A stretch of 64,000 nucleotides of DNA from JANNSX01 sp046348995 (lineage in GTDB: Bacteria > Pseudomonadota > Alphaproteobacteria > Rhizobiales > Hyphomicrobiaceae): contig JAXMDB010000006.1 in NCBI GenBank assembly GCA_046348995.1, positions 1 through 64,000 on the forward strand, written 5' to 3'. Of the stretch, positions 50,990 to 60,405 are shown in pieces (position 1 is the first letter of the stretch; every line of letters begins with the position of its first letter). Both the position numbers and the translations under genes were made by a program. The notes beneath the pieces were generated by a model. That model was not told the DNA's origin. It saw only the letters and a list, made by a program, of their open reading frames with translations, and made no database searches.

Positions 50990-51967
50990 CTATTCGAGCG
51001 TCTTGCGCGCAGCGGCTACGATCGCGGCGGAGCTCGGGATATAGCGCTCCTCGAGCGAGCGCGCGAAGGGAACGGGCATGAAGGGCGCGCCGACCCGGCC
51101 GACGGGAGCGTCGAGGTCGTCGAAGCCCACCTCGCCGATGACGGCGGCGATCTCCGCGCCGATGCCGAAGCTGCGCACGGCCTCATGCACGACGACGGCG
51201 CGATGGGTCTTGGCGACCGACGCGAGCACGGCCGCTTCGTCCCACGGCTGCAGAGAGCGCAGGTCGATCACCTCGGCGGAGATGCCTTCATTGGCGAGCG
51301 TCTTTGCGGCTTCCAGCGAGGTGAACAGCGCGGCACCGTAGGTCACCAAGGTGACGTCGTGGCCCTCTCGCGCGACGCGGGCCGTTCCTATGCGGGCAGC
51401 AGGAGTTGGCTCGGGCAGATCGCCCGTCATGCCGTAGAGCGCCTTGTTCTCGACCAGGATCACCGGGTCGGGATCGGCGATGGCTGCGCGGGTGAGGGCA
51501 TAGGCATCCTCGATGGTCGCCGGACATACGACCTTCAACCCCGGCACATGCGTAAACCAGGCTTCAAGGCACTGCGAATGCTGTGGACCAGCGTTGAGGC
51601 CGCCACCGTGTGGCAACCGCAGGACGATCGGCACGCTCGCCTGACCGCCGAACATGAAGCGTGACTTGGCCGCCTGGTTGACGATGCCGTCCATCGCGAG
51701 TGTCACGAAATCCATGAACATGATCTCGATGACGGGCTTCAGCCCGGTCAGCGCGGCGCCGACGGCCGCGCCCGCGATCGTATTCTCCGAGATCGGCGTG
51801 TCGCGGACGCGCTCGGGCCCGAAGCGTTCTAGCAGGCCCCGCGTCGCCTTGAACGAGCCACCCGCCTCGGCGATGTCTTCTCCCATCAGGATGACCGACG
51901 GGTCGGCGTCCATCGCGTCGCCGAGCGCCTTGTTGATGGCGCGAATGTAGCGCGTCTCGGTGGTCAT
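50990..51967 (-). CDS. 2-oxoacid dehydrogenase E1 component, beta subunit
   Basis: Transketolase-like beta subunit of 325 residues. Landmarks are VILMGEDIAEAGGSFKATRG, RVRDTPISENTIAGAAVGAA and EIMFMDFVTLAMDGIVNQAA, which build half of the thiamine-diphosphate site, and a C-terminal transketolase domain (VTYGAALFTSLEAAKTL). Sequence style is close to the acetoin/pyruvate AcoB-PdhB group. It overlaps the alpha subunit gene by 4 bases (ATGA) and lies 4 bases before the E2 start. Confidence 0.9.
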   Translation of the reverse strand: MTTETRYIRAINKALGDAMDADPSVILMGEDIAEAGGSFKATRGLLERFGPERVRDTPISENTIAGAAVGAALTGLKPVIEIMFMDFVTLAMDGIVNQAAKSRFMFGGQASVPIVLRLPHGGGLNAGPQHSQCLEAWFTHVPGLKVVCPATIEDAYALTRAAIADPDPVILVENKALYGMTGDLPEPTPAARIGTARVAREGHDVTLVTYGAALFTSLEAAKTLANEGISAEVIDLRSLQPWDEAAVLASVAKTHRAVVVHEAVRSFGIGAEIAAVIGEVGFDDLDAPVGRVGAPFMPVPFARSLEERYIPSSAAIVAAARKTLE

Positions 51968-52953
51968 GGCGCGGCCTCGACGCGCGTATAGACATCGGCG
52001 AGCGCTGCCGTGAAGTCGGGCGATGCATCCTTGCGGGCTTCAGCAACGGCGCTGGCGACCTCGCGGTCGACGGATACCGATAGCGCCGCGATCTCCGCAT
52101 CCGAAACCCCGAGTGCCTCGAGCCGCGCGGCCGAGCGCGCAATCGCATCCTTGGCACTCAAGCGCTGCAACTCGCCGGCGTCGCGATACTTCTGGGCGTC
52201 ACCCTCATAGTGGCCACGGACCCGCGTCGTCAGGCACTCGAGCACGAACGGACCGGCGCTCCGGGCGTGCGCTACAGCCTCTTGGGCGGCCTGGTGGGTC
52301 GCCTCGACATCGTTGCCGTCGACGGTTCTTTGCGCGATTTCGAACGCCGCCGCGAGGCTCGACAGCGTACCTTTGAACTGCCGATCGGTCGGAGAGAACT
52401 CCGACCACCCATTGTTCTCGCAGACGAACAGCAACGGCAGCTTCCACAACGCGGCCATGTTGAGCGCCTCATGCAGCGCGCCTTCGGCCATCGCGCCATC
52501 GCCGAAGAAGGCGACGGCGATGCCGCCGGTTTTGCGCGTTTGGTGGGCGATGGCGCTACCGAGCGCCAGCGGCAGACCGGCGCCGACGATGCCATTCGCG
52601 CCGAGAATGCCCAAGCTCATATCGGCAACGTGCATGGAGCCCGAGCGGCCGCCGCACTTACCCCCGGCGCGGCCGAGCAGCTCCTTGAAGAACAGATCGA
52701 GCGCCATGCCGCGGGCGAGCACGTGGCCATGTCCGCGATGCGTCGTCGCGAGCGTGTCCTGAGGTGCGAGCGCGCGGCAGACGCCGGCGGCGACCGCTTC
52801 CTGTCCGAGCGACAGATGGATGAATCCCGGGATCTCGCCATCGGCGAACAGCTTCGAGAGCGCACTTTCGCAGGCACGCACGCGCAGCATCGTGTGATGC
52901 AGGGCTTTCAGGGTGCCGATATCGGCGTTCGTGGACAGGCTTGGCACAGTCAT
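51964..52953 (-). CDS. 2-oxoacid dehydrogenase E1 component, alpha subunit
   Basis: Thiamine-diphosphate-binding alpha subunit of 329 residues. The cofactor motif runs from G151-DG to N180-N181 (FFGDGAMAEG ... CENN), and THRGHGHVLARG forms the active-site loop. The overall type is AcoA/PdhA. The ATG at 52953 is used; the frame stays open to 53046 but would run through the divergent promoter. It is the first gene of the operon, divergent from the indolepyruvate oxidoreductase gene across 176 bases that hold an ACTGT-AG-ACAGT palindrome. Confidence 0.9.
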   Translation of the reverse strand: MTVPSLSTNADIGTLKALHHTMLRVRACESALSKLFADGEIPGFIHLSLGQEAVAAGVCRALAPQDTLATTHRGHGHVLARGMALDLFFKELLGRAGGKCGGRSGSMHVADMSLGILGANGIVGAGLPLALGSAIAHQTRKTGGIAVAFFGDGAMAEGALHEALNMAALWKLPLLFVCENNGWSEFSPTDRQFKGTLSSLAAAFEIAQRTVDGNDVEATHQAAQEAVAHARSAGPFVLECLTTRVRGHYEGDAQKYRDAGELQRLSAKDAIARSAARLEALGVSDAEIAALSVSVDREVASAVAEARKDASPDFTAALADVYTRVEAAP

Positions 52954-53007
52954 CGCTTTGGTCCCCGACTCACGCTGCTGCGGGCCCCTCTCTATATCGT
53001 CGACAAA

Positions 53008-53019
53008 ACTGTAGACAGT
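53008..53019. promoter_or_regulatory. Palindrome ACTGT-AG-ACAGT in a divergent promoter
   Basis: Perfect 5-bp arms surround a 2-base centre, 54 bases before the E1alpha start and 110 before the oxidoreductase start, in an AT-richer patch. Short palindromes of this form are typical for FadR-type GntR proteins, and one is encoded right after the oxidoreductase gene. It could set opposite control of the two oxoacid-decarboxylating systems. Confidence 0.5.
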
Positions 53020-53129
53020 CATGTAGGCAGCAGTCAACATGCGCATCCAGTCTGCTGTACCCGCCGGGGCAGCGACAAACGTCGTCTCGTATCCGCAGGC
53101 CTTTCATCGAGCAGAGAAGAGCCAAGCAC

Positions 53130-56100
53130 ATGCCCAGCACCGTCTCGCTCGCTGACAAATACGACGTTGCTTCAGGCCGGATTTTCCTGACGGGCGTACA
53201 GGCGCTCGTGCGGCTGCCGATCATGCAGCGCCAGCGCGATCAAACCGCCGGCTTGAATACCGCTGGGTTCGTCTCCGGCTACCGTGGCTCGCCGCTTGCC
53301 ACCTACGACATGCAACTGATGAGGGCAAAATCCTGGCTCGATGCCCACCACGTCCGCTTCCAACCCGGCCTCAACGAGGAGCTGGCACTGACCTCGGTTT
53401 GGGGCACACAGCAGGCGGAAGCGCGGGGTGAGGGGCGATACGACGGCGTCTTCGCACTGTGGTACGGCAAGGGCGCCGGCACTGATCGCTCGGGTGATGC
53501 CTTCAGGCATGGCAACAACGCCGGGTCGAGCCGACACGGCGGTGTGCTCTGTCTTCTCGGCGACGATCATCGCGCCGAATCCTCGAGCGCGGTTCACGCG
53601 AGCGAGCATGCCATGCTCGACTACATGATCCCGGTCCTCAACCCGGCCGACGTTCAGGAGATCCTCGAATACGGGTTGATCGGCATCGCCATGTCGCGCT
53701 TCACCGGCAGCTGGGTCGGACTCAAATGCAACCACGACGTGGTCGAGAGCGCCGCGTCGATCGAGGTGGATCCGGCGCGGGCGATGCCCATTCTGCCGTC
53801 CGACAGTGTCATTCCCCCCGGCGGACTCAATCTGCGCGTGCCCGATTCCCCACTCGCCCAAGAGGCGCGGCTACACGACTTCCGCATCCCTGCGATCAAA
53901 GCCTTCTGCCGCGCGAACGGCCTCGATCGGGTCGTCTTCCGTCCCGACGGCGCCCGTATCGGGATTATCACCACCGGCAAGACCGTGCACGACATCACGG
54001 AGGCGCTCGGCGATTTCGGCATCGGTGCGGCACGTGCCAAAGAGCTCGGCCTTGCGCTTTACAAGGTTGCGGTGCCGTGGCCGCTGGAGCCCGAGGGATT
54101 GCGTGCGTTCTGCGATGGCCTCGAAACGATCGTCTGCATCGAGGAGAAGCGTGCGATCGTCGAGCCGCAGGTGAAGGAGTTGCTGTTCGGGCACCCGACC
54201 GTTCGGCAGGTCGCCGGCAAGCTCGATCTCGAAGGCAAGCCGCTTTTTCCGGCCAAGGGCATTCTCACGAGCGGACAAATCGCGCGGGCGATCGGCGGCC
54301 TCTTGGTGGCCATTCGCCCTGATGCGGGGCTGCAGCGCAAGCTCGACGAACTCGACGCCCGCACACGTTCCCTGCCGCTGCCGCCCGTGCCGATGGATCG
54401 CAAGCCCTATTTCTGCTCGGGCTGCCCGCACAATCGCTCCACCGTTCTGCCCGAAGGCAGTCTCGGCGGCGCGGGCACGGGCTGCAACTACATGGCGCAA
54501 TGGATGGATCGGCGCCAGAACCGTTACACGCAAATGGGGGCGGATGGCGCCAACTGGATCGGTGAGGCTCCGTTCAGCAAGCGCGCGCACATGTTCCAGA
54601 ACATGGGCGACGGCACCTACGTGCATTCGGGTCTGCTTGCGATCCGGGCGACGATCGCGGCCAACGTCAATATCACCTACAAGATCCTCTACAATGATGC
54701 CGTCGCCATGACGGGGGGCCAGCCGCATGACGCGCCATTGAGCGTGCCGATGATCGCGCGGCAAGTTCTCGACGAGGGGGCCAAGCGCGTCGTCGTCGTG
54801 GCGGATGATCCGGCACGCTACGGCCCATCGCAGGGACTCCCGCAGGGTGTGACCCTACATCCGAGAGCCGAGCTCGACGAGGTCCAACGCGAGCTGCGCG
54901 ATATCCCGGGCGTCACGGTGCTCATCTATGACCAGATGTGCGCGACCGAGCGCCGCCGCCGGCGCAAGCGCGGGTTGATGCCCGAGAGCACGCGCCGCGC
55001 CTTCATCAATCATCTCGTTTGCGAAGGCTGCGGCGATTGCGGCGTCAAGTCGAATTGCGTGTCGATCCTGCCGCGCGAGACGGCGCTCGGTCGCAAGCGC
55101 CGGATCGACCAGCATAGTTGCAACACGGACCTCTCTTGCACGGAAGGATTCTGTCCGAGCTTCGTGACGGTGGAAGGTGGGCGGCTCAAGACGCCAGCGC
55201 CTGCAAGCGACATCGCGCGGCCGCCGCTTCCAGAGCCCGCGCTGCCGGTGCTCGCGAGGCCTTACAACATCGTGCTGTCGGGTGTTGGTGGCACGGGCGT
55301 CGTCACGGTTTCCTCGATCCTCGGCATGGCCGCACACATCGACGGCAAGCGGCCTGCGATGCTCGACATGATGGGACTGGCGCAGAAGGGCGGCGCCGTC
55401 ACGAGCCATATCCGCATCGCCGCCGCCGGCCACGCCGGCATCGCCGCGCGCGTAGCGGAGGGTAACGCCGATCTCGTGATCGGCGCCGATATCATGAGCG
55501 TTGTGGGGATCGAGCCCATCTCGACGATCGGTCGTGGCACGAAGGGTCTCGTCAACACGGCCGAGGTGCTTCCCGGCGATTTCACGCGTGATCCAGACTT
55601 GCAGTTTCCTGTCGAGGCGCTCCGCCTGCGGCTCGAGGCAACAGGCGCAGACATCACCTATCTTGCGGCGACCGAGCTCGCCGAGCAGGCGGTCGGCGAT
55701 ACGGTGGCGACAAACCTTCTCATGCTGGGTGCCGCTTGGCAGCGTGGCCTCTTGCCTCTGTCGCGTGCGTCGATCGTGCAGGCCATTTCACTGAATGGCG
55801 TCGCCGTGGACGCAAGCCTTGCCGCCTTCGAAGCCGGGCGCCACGCCGCAGTCTTGGCGGGCGAACCTCGTTCGGAGAAGTCAGCTCCCGATGCCGCGTC
55901 CGAGCTCCGCGACGCACGTGATCTCCACCGCCGCTTGCTCTCGGACTATCAGGACGATCGGTATGCCGCCCTGTATGCGGAGTTCGTCGATCGCGTGGAG
56001 GCCGCCGAGCAGCGCGCAGTGCCGGGTGCGACTCGATTGACCCTCGCCGTGGCGCGAAACCTCGGCAAGCTGATGGCCATCAAGGACGAGTACGAGGTGG

Positions 56101-56588
56101 CGCGGTTGCTGACGAGCGATGCGTTCCGTCGCGATCTCGAGGGGCAGTTCGAGGGCGACTATCGACTACACTATCATCTGGCGCCGCCGTTGCTCGCCCG
56201 CCGCGATCCCCTAACCGGCGAGCCGCGCAAGCAGACCTACGGTCCGTGGCTCTCGCCCGTCCTCAAGCTCGTCGCGAAGCTCAAGAGACTTCGTGGCTCG
56301 GTGTTCGATGTCTTCGGCTGGACTGAGGAGCGCCGCCGCGAGCGCCGGCTCATTTCTGACTATCGCCACAGGATCGAGCAGGTGCTGGACGCCCTGACGC
56401 CCTCGAGCCACATGACAGCCGTTCAAATCGCGGAGCTCCCGAGCCGGATCCGTGGCTTCGGACACGTCAAAGAGCGGTCTATCGCCGCTGCTAACGCGCG
56501 CGAAAGTGAGCTCATGGCGGACTTTCAAAACAACGGAACGCCTGCGCGAGACCGAGACATCCCGGCGCTAAACTCTGTGAGGACGTGA
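53130..56588 (+). CDS. Indolepyruvate:ferredoxin oxidoreductase, fused alpha-beta form
   Basis: Oxygen-sensitive-type 2-oxoacid oxidoreductase of 1152 residues that decarboxylates aryl or branched 2-oxoacids to acyl-CoA and reduces ferredoxin. Order: N-terminal pyrimidine-binding domain (GYRGSPLATYDMQLM), thiamine-diphosphate domain (GADGANWIGEAPF, NDAVAMTGGQPHD), an iron-sulfur segment with C631, C634, C637 and C643 (CEGCGDCGVKSNC), and the C-terminal gamma-like domain from about 712 (LSGVGGTGVVTVSSILG). Length and order match the fused proteobacterial enzyme. The ATG at 53130 is chosen over an open frame from 52941. The GntR gene follows after 1 base. Confidence 0.93.
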   Translation: MPSTVSLADKYDVASGRIFLTGVQALVRLPIMQRQRDQTAGLNTAGFVSGYRGSPLATYDMQLMRAKSWLDAHHVRFQPGLNEELALTSVWGTQQAEARGEGRYDGVFALWYGKGAGTDRSGDAFRHGNNAGSSRHGGVLCLLGDDHRAESSSAVHASEHAMLDYMIPVLNPADVQEILEYGLIGIAMSRFTGSWVGLKCNHDVVESAASIEVDPARAMPILPSDSVIPPGGLNLRVPDSPLAQEARLHDFRIPAIKAFCRANGLDRVVFRPDGARIGIITTGKTVHDITEALGDFGIGAARAKELGLALYKVAVPWPLEPEGLRAFCDGLETIVCIEEKRAIVEPQVKELLFGHPTVRQVAGKLDLEGKPLFPAKGILTSGQIARAIGGLLVAIRPDAGLQRKLDELDARTRSLPLPPVPMDRKPYFCSGCPHNRSTVLPEGSLGGAGTGCNYMAQWMDRRQNRYTQMGADGANWIGEAPFSKRAHMFQNMGDGTYVHSGLLAIRATIAANVNITYKILYNDAVAMTGGQPHDAPLSVPMIARQVLDEGAKRVVVVADDPARYGPSQGLPQGVTLHPRAELDEVQRELRDIPGVTVLIYDQMCATERRRRRKRGLMPESTRRAFINHLVCEGCGDCGVKSNCVSILPRETALGRKRRIDQHSCNTDLSCTEGFCPSFVTVEGGRLKTPAPASDIARPPLPEPALPVLARPYNIVLSGVGGTGVVTVSSILGMAAHIDGKRPAMLDMMGLAQKGGAVTSHIRIAAAGHAGIAARVAEGNADLVIGADIMSVVGIEPISTIGRGTKGLVNTAEVLPGDFTRDPDLQFPVEALRLRLEATGADITYLAATELAEQAVGDTVATNLLMLGAAWQRGLLPLSRASIVQAISLNGVAVDASLAAFEAGRHAAVLAGEPRSEKSAPDAASELRDARDLHRRLLSDYQDDRYAALYAEFVDRVEAAEQRAVPGATRLTLAVARNLGKLMAIKDEYEVARLLTSDAFRRDLEGQFEGDYRLHYHLAPPLLARRDPLTGEPRKQTYGPWLSPVLKLVAKLKRLRGSVFDVFGWTEERRRERRLISDYRHRIEQVLDALTPSSHMTAVQIAELPSRIRGFGHVKERSIAAANARESELMADFQNNGTPARDRDIPALNSVRT

Positions 56589-56589
56589 C

Positions 56590-57273
56590 ATGGCAGACGC
56601 CCGACGCGCCGCAGACAGCGTCAGCAAGGTCTATGACGCGATCCGCCGTATGGCGACGGATTTCGAGCTGCGCCCGGAAGCCCGCATTAACGAGGTCGAG
56701 CTCGCACACAGATTCTCGGTCAGCCGAACACCGGTTCGGGAGGCCCTCAATCGGCTGGTCATCGAGGGCCTGATCACACTCGTCCCCAACAAAGGGTTCT
56801 ACTGCCGATCGCTGACGAAAGAGGAGATCTTCAATCTCTTCGAGGTGCGCGCCGGCCTCGAGCACATCGCCGCCAAGTCGGCGATCAAGCGCGCGAGCGA
56901 CGAGACGCTCGGTGCCATCGCGCGCAGCTGGGAGGAGGTCGCGGCAAAAACCGATCTGAGGCAATCGCAGGACTTGGCGATCCTCGACGAGATGTTTCAC
57001 GAGCAGATCGCGGCCGCATCGAACAACGCCGAATTGCTCAATGCCCTGCGTCTCGTCAATGTCCGTCTGCGTTTCGCGCGCCGGATCGTCATCGAGCTGC
57101 GAGACCGCGATGGTGTGTTCTCCGACCATCGCAGGATAGCCAAGGCCCTACGGTCGCGCGACGCTACAAAAGCCGGCGAGATTCTCGAGAAGCACATCAT
57201 GTTGTCTCGCGACGACGCGCTGAAGGTCGCGCGCGAGGGATTTGCGCGTATCTATGCGGGCGCCGAGAGCTAG
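56590..57273 (+). CDS. GntR-family (FadR/FCD type) transcriptional regulator
   Basis: Regulator of 227 residues. The winged helix reads LAHRFSVSRTPVREALNRLV, and the FCD domain has the characteristic LFEVRAGLEHIAAKSAI and FHEQIAAASNNAELLNAL segments. It starts 1 base after the oxidoreductase stop, so it is co-transcribed and probably autoregulates that operon. The ACTGT-AG-ACAGT palindrome upstream of the operon is the candidate site. The ligand is likely a 2-oxoacid or acyl-CoA, by context only. Confidence 0.88.
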   Translation: MADARRAADSVSKVYDAIRRMATDFELRPEARINEVELAHRFSVSRTPVREALNRLVIEGLITLVPNKGFYCRSLTKEEIFNLFEVRAGLEHIAAKSAIKRASDETLGAIARSWEEVAAKTDLRQSQDLAILDEMFHEQIAAASNNAELLNALRLVNVRLRFARRIVIELRDRDGVFSDHRRIAKALRSRDATKAGEILEKHIMLSRDDALKVAREGFARIYAGAES

Positions 57274-57338
57274 GGTTTCGCTAGATCGGGTCCGGTTCAA
57301 AAAATGGAATCGAGAACCCCATCCAGGTTATTGGTTTT

Positions 57339-57386
57339 GCGCACGTTCTTACGGCGAACCGGTATCCACTTCGCCTGAACGTGCGC
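57339..57386. repeat. Palindromic intergenic repeat (GAACCGGTATCCACTT type)
   Basis: GCGCACGTTC (57339-57348) and GAACGTGCGC (57377-57386) are perfect 10-bp arms around a loop containing GAACCGGTATCCACTTCG. That core is characteristic of dispersed palindromic elements found between genes in Bradyrhizobium-like and related genomes. It sits beside a truncated histidine kinase and may mark the deletion point. Confidence 0.75.
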
Positions 57387-57459
57387 TAGTCGCGACGTCT
57401 CGTCTGGTCTTCCGCACGGTGCCGCGCATGCATGACGAGCTCGACAAGGCATCGCGGCA

Positions 57460-57855
57460 ATGGCGGGATCGGCATTGCGATGCGAGCAGACTTCAGGCGA
57501 CGAGCGGCGGATCAGCCAAGTGTTGCTCAACCTCACCGGCAACGCCGTCAAATTCACGGATCGTGGGTCGATCGACATAACGGCGATGGCTCGCGAGGGG
57601 CAATTCGAAATCATCGTCCGCGATACAGGCCCCGGCATTCCGCTCGAGCATCAGCAGCGCATCTTCGAGGAGTTCCAGCAAGTCGATGGCAGCAGCACGC
57701 GCCAGAAGGTCGGAACGGGGCTCGGACTTGCGATCGCCAAGCGCATCGTCGAGTTGCACGGTGGCTGGATCGATCTCGAGTCGATCGTAGGCGCGGGCTC
57801 GACGTTCCGTGTTCGATTGCCGATCAACACAGTCGCGACGGGCCCGGTCTCATGA
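57460..57855 (+). pseudogene. Histidine kinase remnant, ATPase domain only
   Basis: The frame encodes a complete HATPase_c domain: N box ISQVLLNLTGNAVKFT, G1 DTGPGIP, F box, and G2 GTGLGLAIAKRIVELHGGW. The sensor and HisKA dimerisation/phospho-His domains are missing. The first 13 or so residues look unrelated to kinases, and a palindromic repeat lies 74 bases upstream, so the 5' part was probably lost by deletion. The stop overlaps the start of the response regulator by 4 bases, as in an intact two-component operon. A stand-alone ATPase domain is unlikely to signal. Confidence 0.8.
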
Positions 57856-58171
57856 GCAAAACCATTTTGATGATCGAGGACACCGAGGACAATCGCCAGA
57901 TCTTGCGCGATCTGTTCTCCAGCACTGGCTATTTTTTGATCGAAGCCGGCGATGGTGCGACCGGCATTGCCATGGCGCAAGCCCACAATCCCGATCTGAT
58001 CCTGATGGATATTCAGTTGCCGGTGTTGGACGGGTACGAGACGACGCGCCGGCTAAAGGCTGATCCTATAGGCGAAGGTGCGCGCCGCCGGCTGCGACGG
58101 CTACGTCACCAAACCCTTCAGCCCGCGACTGCTGTTGGCGCAGGTTCGAGACGGCCGGTCGGCGCCAGTTA
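57852..58171 (+). pseudogene. CheY/DivK-like response regulator with internal deletion and frameshift
   Basis: The first 70 residues are a normal receiver: acidic D10 in MIEDTEDN and phospho-acceptor D53 in LILMDIQLPVLDGYETTRR. After KADP the frame changes; the last part of the receiver (KVRAAGCDGYVTKPFSPRLL, with the conserved Lys) continues in another frame near 58077-58130. About 20 residues holding the conserved Thr/Ser strand are missing. The protein as read ends in unrelated sequence at 58171 and cannot fold as a receiver. It decayed together with its partner kinase. Confidence 0.8.
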
Positions 58172-58272
58172 GATTTCAACAATCTCCCCGTTGGACGCTG
58201 CCCCTGGGCTCGACGTCATCCGGCGCAGTCCGCGCATCAGCTTTCAAGCCCTGATCCTGACAGGGATCGATG

Positions 58273-59310
58273 CTATCTCCACCGCCCGTAGACAGCCTCG
58301 ATATTGTCCTTGAGATGCGCGACGAAATCCGACGTGAAGGTCGTGTCGTGGGCGATGGAATACCAGAGCTTCTTCTCGCGCACGAAGGCGTTGAGGTTCT
58401 TCAAAGCCTTCTCGACATCCTTCCAGCTGACCTTCATGGCCTCAGGCCGGATGTCGAGGCCGATGTCGTGCATCGCTGCAATCATCTCTTCGGCGCGGGC
58501 CTTGTGCAGCAGCGAGCCGATGTAGACGCCGAGCGAGACCGGCTGACCATGGATGAACTTCTGCCCGGTCTCGTATTCCAGCGAGTAGAAGAAGAAGTGG
58601 TCGATCCCCTCGATGTGGCGCGCATTCCAGCCGTTGCCGTGGAAGGACGTGCCCCACCGCAGGCCGTCGATCAGAACCTCGATGCCCTTCTGATTGAGAG
58701 CGTGGATGTCCTTGGTATGGGTGAGTACCGCCTCGGCCTTCGCGAGGGAGGCCTGCGCCATCTCCTCGTCATAGGGCCATTTCTCCTCGCAGACGCCACG
58801 CGCGGTCGCATAGCGCCAGTCGAGCACCCCGGTATGGTTGCACAGAATGTCGCCGATGCCCGACCAGTTGAAGTGAGGCGGCGCGCCACGGAGGACATCG
58901 TAGTCGATGTAGACGGCTTCCGGCACAGCCCAGCCGATGTAGCGCACGACGCCGTTCTGGCGGATGCCCGCGCGCTGCCCCCACGAGGCGTTCATCGATA
59001 AGGCCGTCTGGATCTGGAACAGCGGCACGCGCTTCTTCCAGGTGAAGAACTTCGCCGTGTCGATCGCCATGCCGCCGCCGAGGCCGACCACCGCCTCGAA
59101 CGCAGGAAGCTTTGCGAGGTCGGCGTTGAGCACCTCCTCGTCGACCGAGTGCACGAAGTAGGGGATGTACTCGGCGCCCTCGAGCAGCGGCTGGAACTTC
59201 GGCCACATGTCCTCCATCGTCACGAGAAGGAACGGCCGATGCACGAAGTTCTTGAGCTCACCGACGAGGTTGCGGCCGAACACGGTCTGGAAGTTGTGGG
59301 CGAATTTCAT
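58273..59310 (-). CDS. Iron-containing alcohol dehydrogenase, glycerol-1-phosphate dehydrogenase-like
   Basis: NAD(P)- and metal-dependent dehydrogenase of 345 residues. It has the dinucleotide motif GLGGGMAIDTAKF (residues 77-89) and metal ligands D154 (GIGDILCN), H238 (EGIDHFFFY) and H254 (FIHGQPVSLG). The ligand layout matches sn-glycerol-1-phosphate dehydrogenase and AraM-type enzymes more than ordinary alcohol dehydrogenases. It is the last gene of a sugar or polyol ABC-importer operon, so it probably oxidises the imported polyol or its phosphate. An anabolic membrane-lipid role as in archaea is unlikely here. Confidence 0.85.
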   Translation of the reverse strand: MKFAHNFQTVFGRNLVGELKNFVHRPFLLVTMEDMWPKFQPLLEGAEYIPYFVHSVDEEVLNADLAKLPAFEAVVGLGGGMAIDTAKFFTWKKRVPLFQIQTALSMNASWGQRAGIRQNGVVRYIGWAVPEAVYIDYDVLRGAPPHFNWSGIGDILCNHTGVLDWRYATARGVCEEKWPYDEEMAQASLAKAEAVLTHTKDIHALNQKGIEVLIDGLRWGTSFHGNGWNARHIEGIDHFFFYSLEYETGQKFIHGQPVSLGVYIGSLLHKARAEEMIAAMHDIGLDIRPEAMKVSWKDVEKALKNLNAFVREKKLWYSIAHDTTFTSDFVAHLKDNIEAVYGRWR

Positions 59311-59335
59311 GGCGATGTCCTTCCACCGTCCTGCA

Positions 59336-60397
59336 CTATTGCAATCTGCGACCCGAGGTTCTGTCGAACAGCATGACCGCGTCGGGGTCGAAATCAACGC
59401 TGACCGACTCGTGAGATGCGAGCTTGACCAATCCCGGCATGCGCACCGGCATGCTGCCGCCATCCCAGTCGACGGTGACGAGCGTCGCGGGCCCGATCGG
59501 TTGCGTGACGCGCACGCGGGCGGGCGTACCTTCGCTGCCGATCCGGATGTGCTCGGGCCGGATAGCGACGTCAACCTCGCCTGAATGCGTGGCGAGCGCT
59601 CGCCCCGAACGATGGTCGAGCGGCACAGCGAGCGTGCCCACCGTCAGCCGATCGCCCTCCCTGCGGGCCTTCAGGATCTCCACCTGCGGACTGCCGATGA
59701 AGGTCGCCACATAAGTCGTGGCCGGCTGCGAATAGATCTCCTCGGGCGTCCCCACCTGCTCGATGACGCCCTGCCGCATGACGGCGATCCGATCCGAGAT
59801 CGACATCGCTTCCTCTTGGTCGTGGGTGACGAACACCGACGTGACCTTGAGGCGGCTGTGCAGCTCCTTCACCTCACCGCGCATCTTGAGACGGAGCGCG
59901 GCATCGAGATTGGAGAACGGCTCGTCGAATAGGAAGACCTTGGGCTCACGGATGATCGCCCGCCCGATGGCGACGCGTTGCTGCTGCCCACCGGACAACT
60001 GCGCTGGACGGCGGTCGAGCACATGGCCGAGCTCAAGGGCGGCGGCGACGGGCGCAACGCGCTTGTCGATCTCCTCGCGCGGCACGCCCCTCAGCCGCAG
60101 CGCAAAGCCGATGTTTTCGGCCACCGTCATATGCGGATAGAGCGCGTAGTTCTGGAACACCATCGCGGCATTGCGGTCGGCCGGGGCGAGATCGTTGACG
60201 CGGCGGCCCTCGATGAGGATGTCGCCCGAGGTCACCTCCTCGAGGCCGGCGATCATATTGAGCGTCGTCGTCTTGCCGCAGCCGGACGAGCCGAGCAACG
60301 TCACGAACTCGCCCGCCGCGATGTCGAGGTTCAAGTCGCGGCAGACCTCGGTCTCGCCGAAGCGCTTGGTAACGTGGCTCAGCGTGATGGCGGACAT
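59336..60397 (-). CDS. Carbohydrate ABC transporter ATPase (UgpC/MalK type)
   Basis: ATPase of 353 residues. Walker A GSSGCGKTT, signature LSGGQQQRVAIGRAI, Walker B VFLFDEPFSNLDAALR, switch VTHDQEEAMSISD, then a C-terminal TOBE/OB regulatory domain (residues about 240-353, including DVAIRPEHI). This domain set is typical of sugar and glycerol-phosphate importers. The ATG at 60397 is used; the open frame extends to 61177 but only over the permease gene. It lies 25 bases before the dehydrogenase. Confidence 0.91.
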   Translation of the reverse strand: MSAITLSHVTKRFGETEVCRDLNLDIAAGEFVTLLGSSGCGKTTTLNMIAGLEEVTSGDILIEGRRVNDLAPADRNAAMVFQNYALYPHMTVAENIGFALRLRGVPREEIDKRVAPVAAALELGHVLDRRPAQLSGGQQQRVAIGRAIIREPKVFLFDEPFSNLDAALRLKMRGEVKELHSRLKVTSVFVTHDQEEAMSISDRIAVMRQGVIEQVGTPEEIYSQPATTYVATFIGSPQVEILKARREGDRLTVGTLAVPLDHRSGRALATHSGEVDVAIRPEHIRIGSEGTPARVRVTQPIGPATLVTVDWDGGSMPVRMPGLVKLASHESVSVDFDPDAVMLFDRTSGRRLQ

Positions 60398-60405
60398 TCT
60401 TCGAT

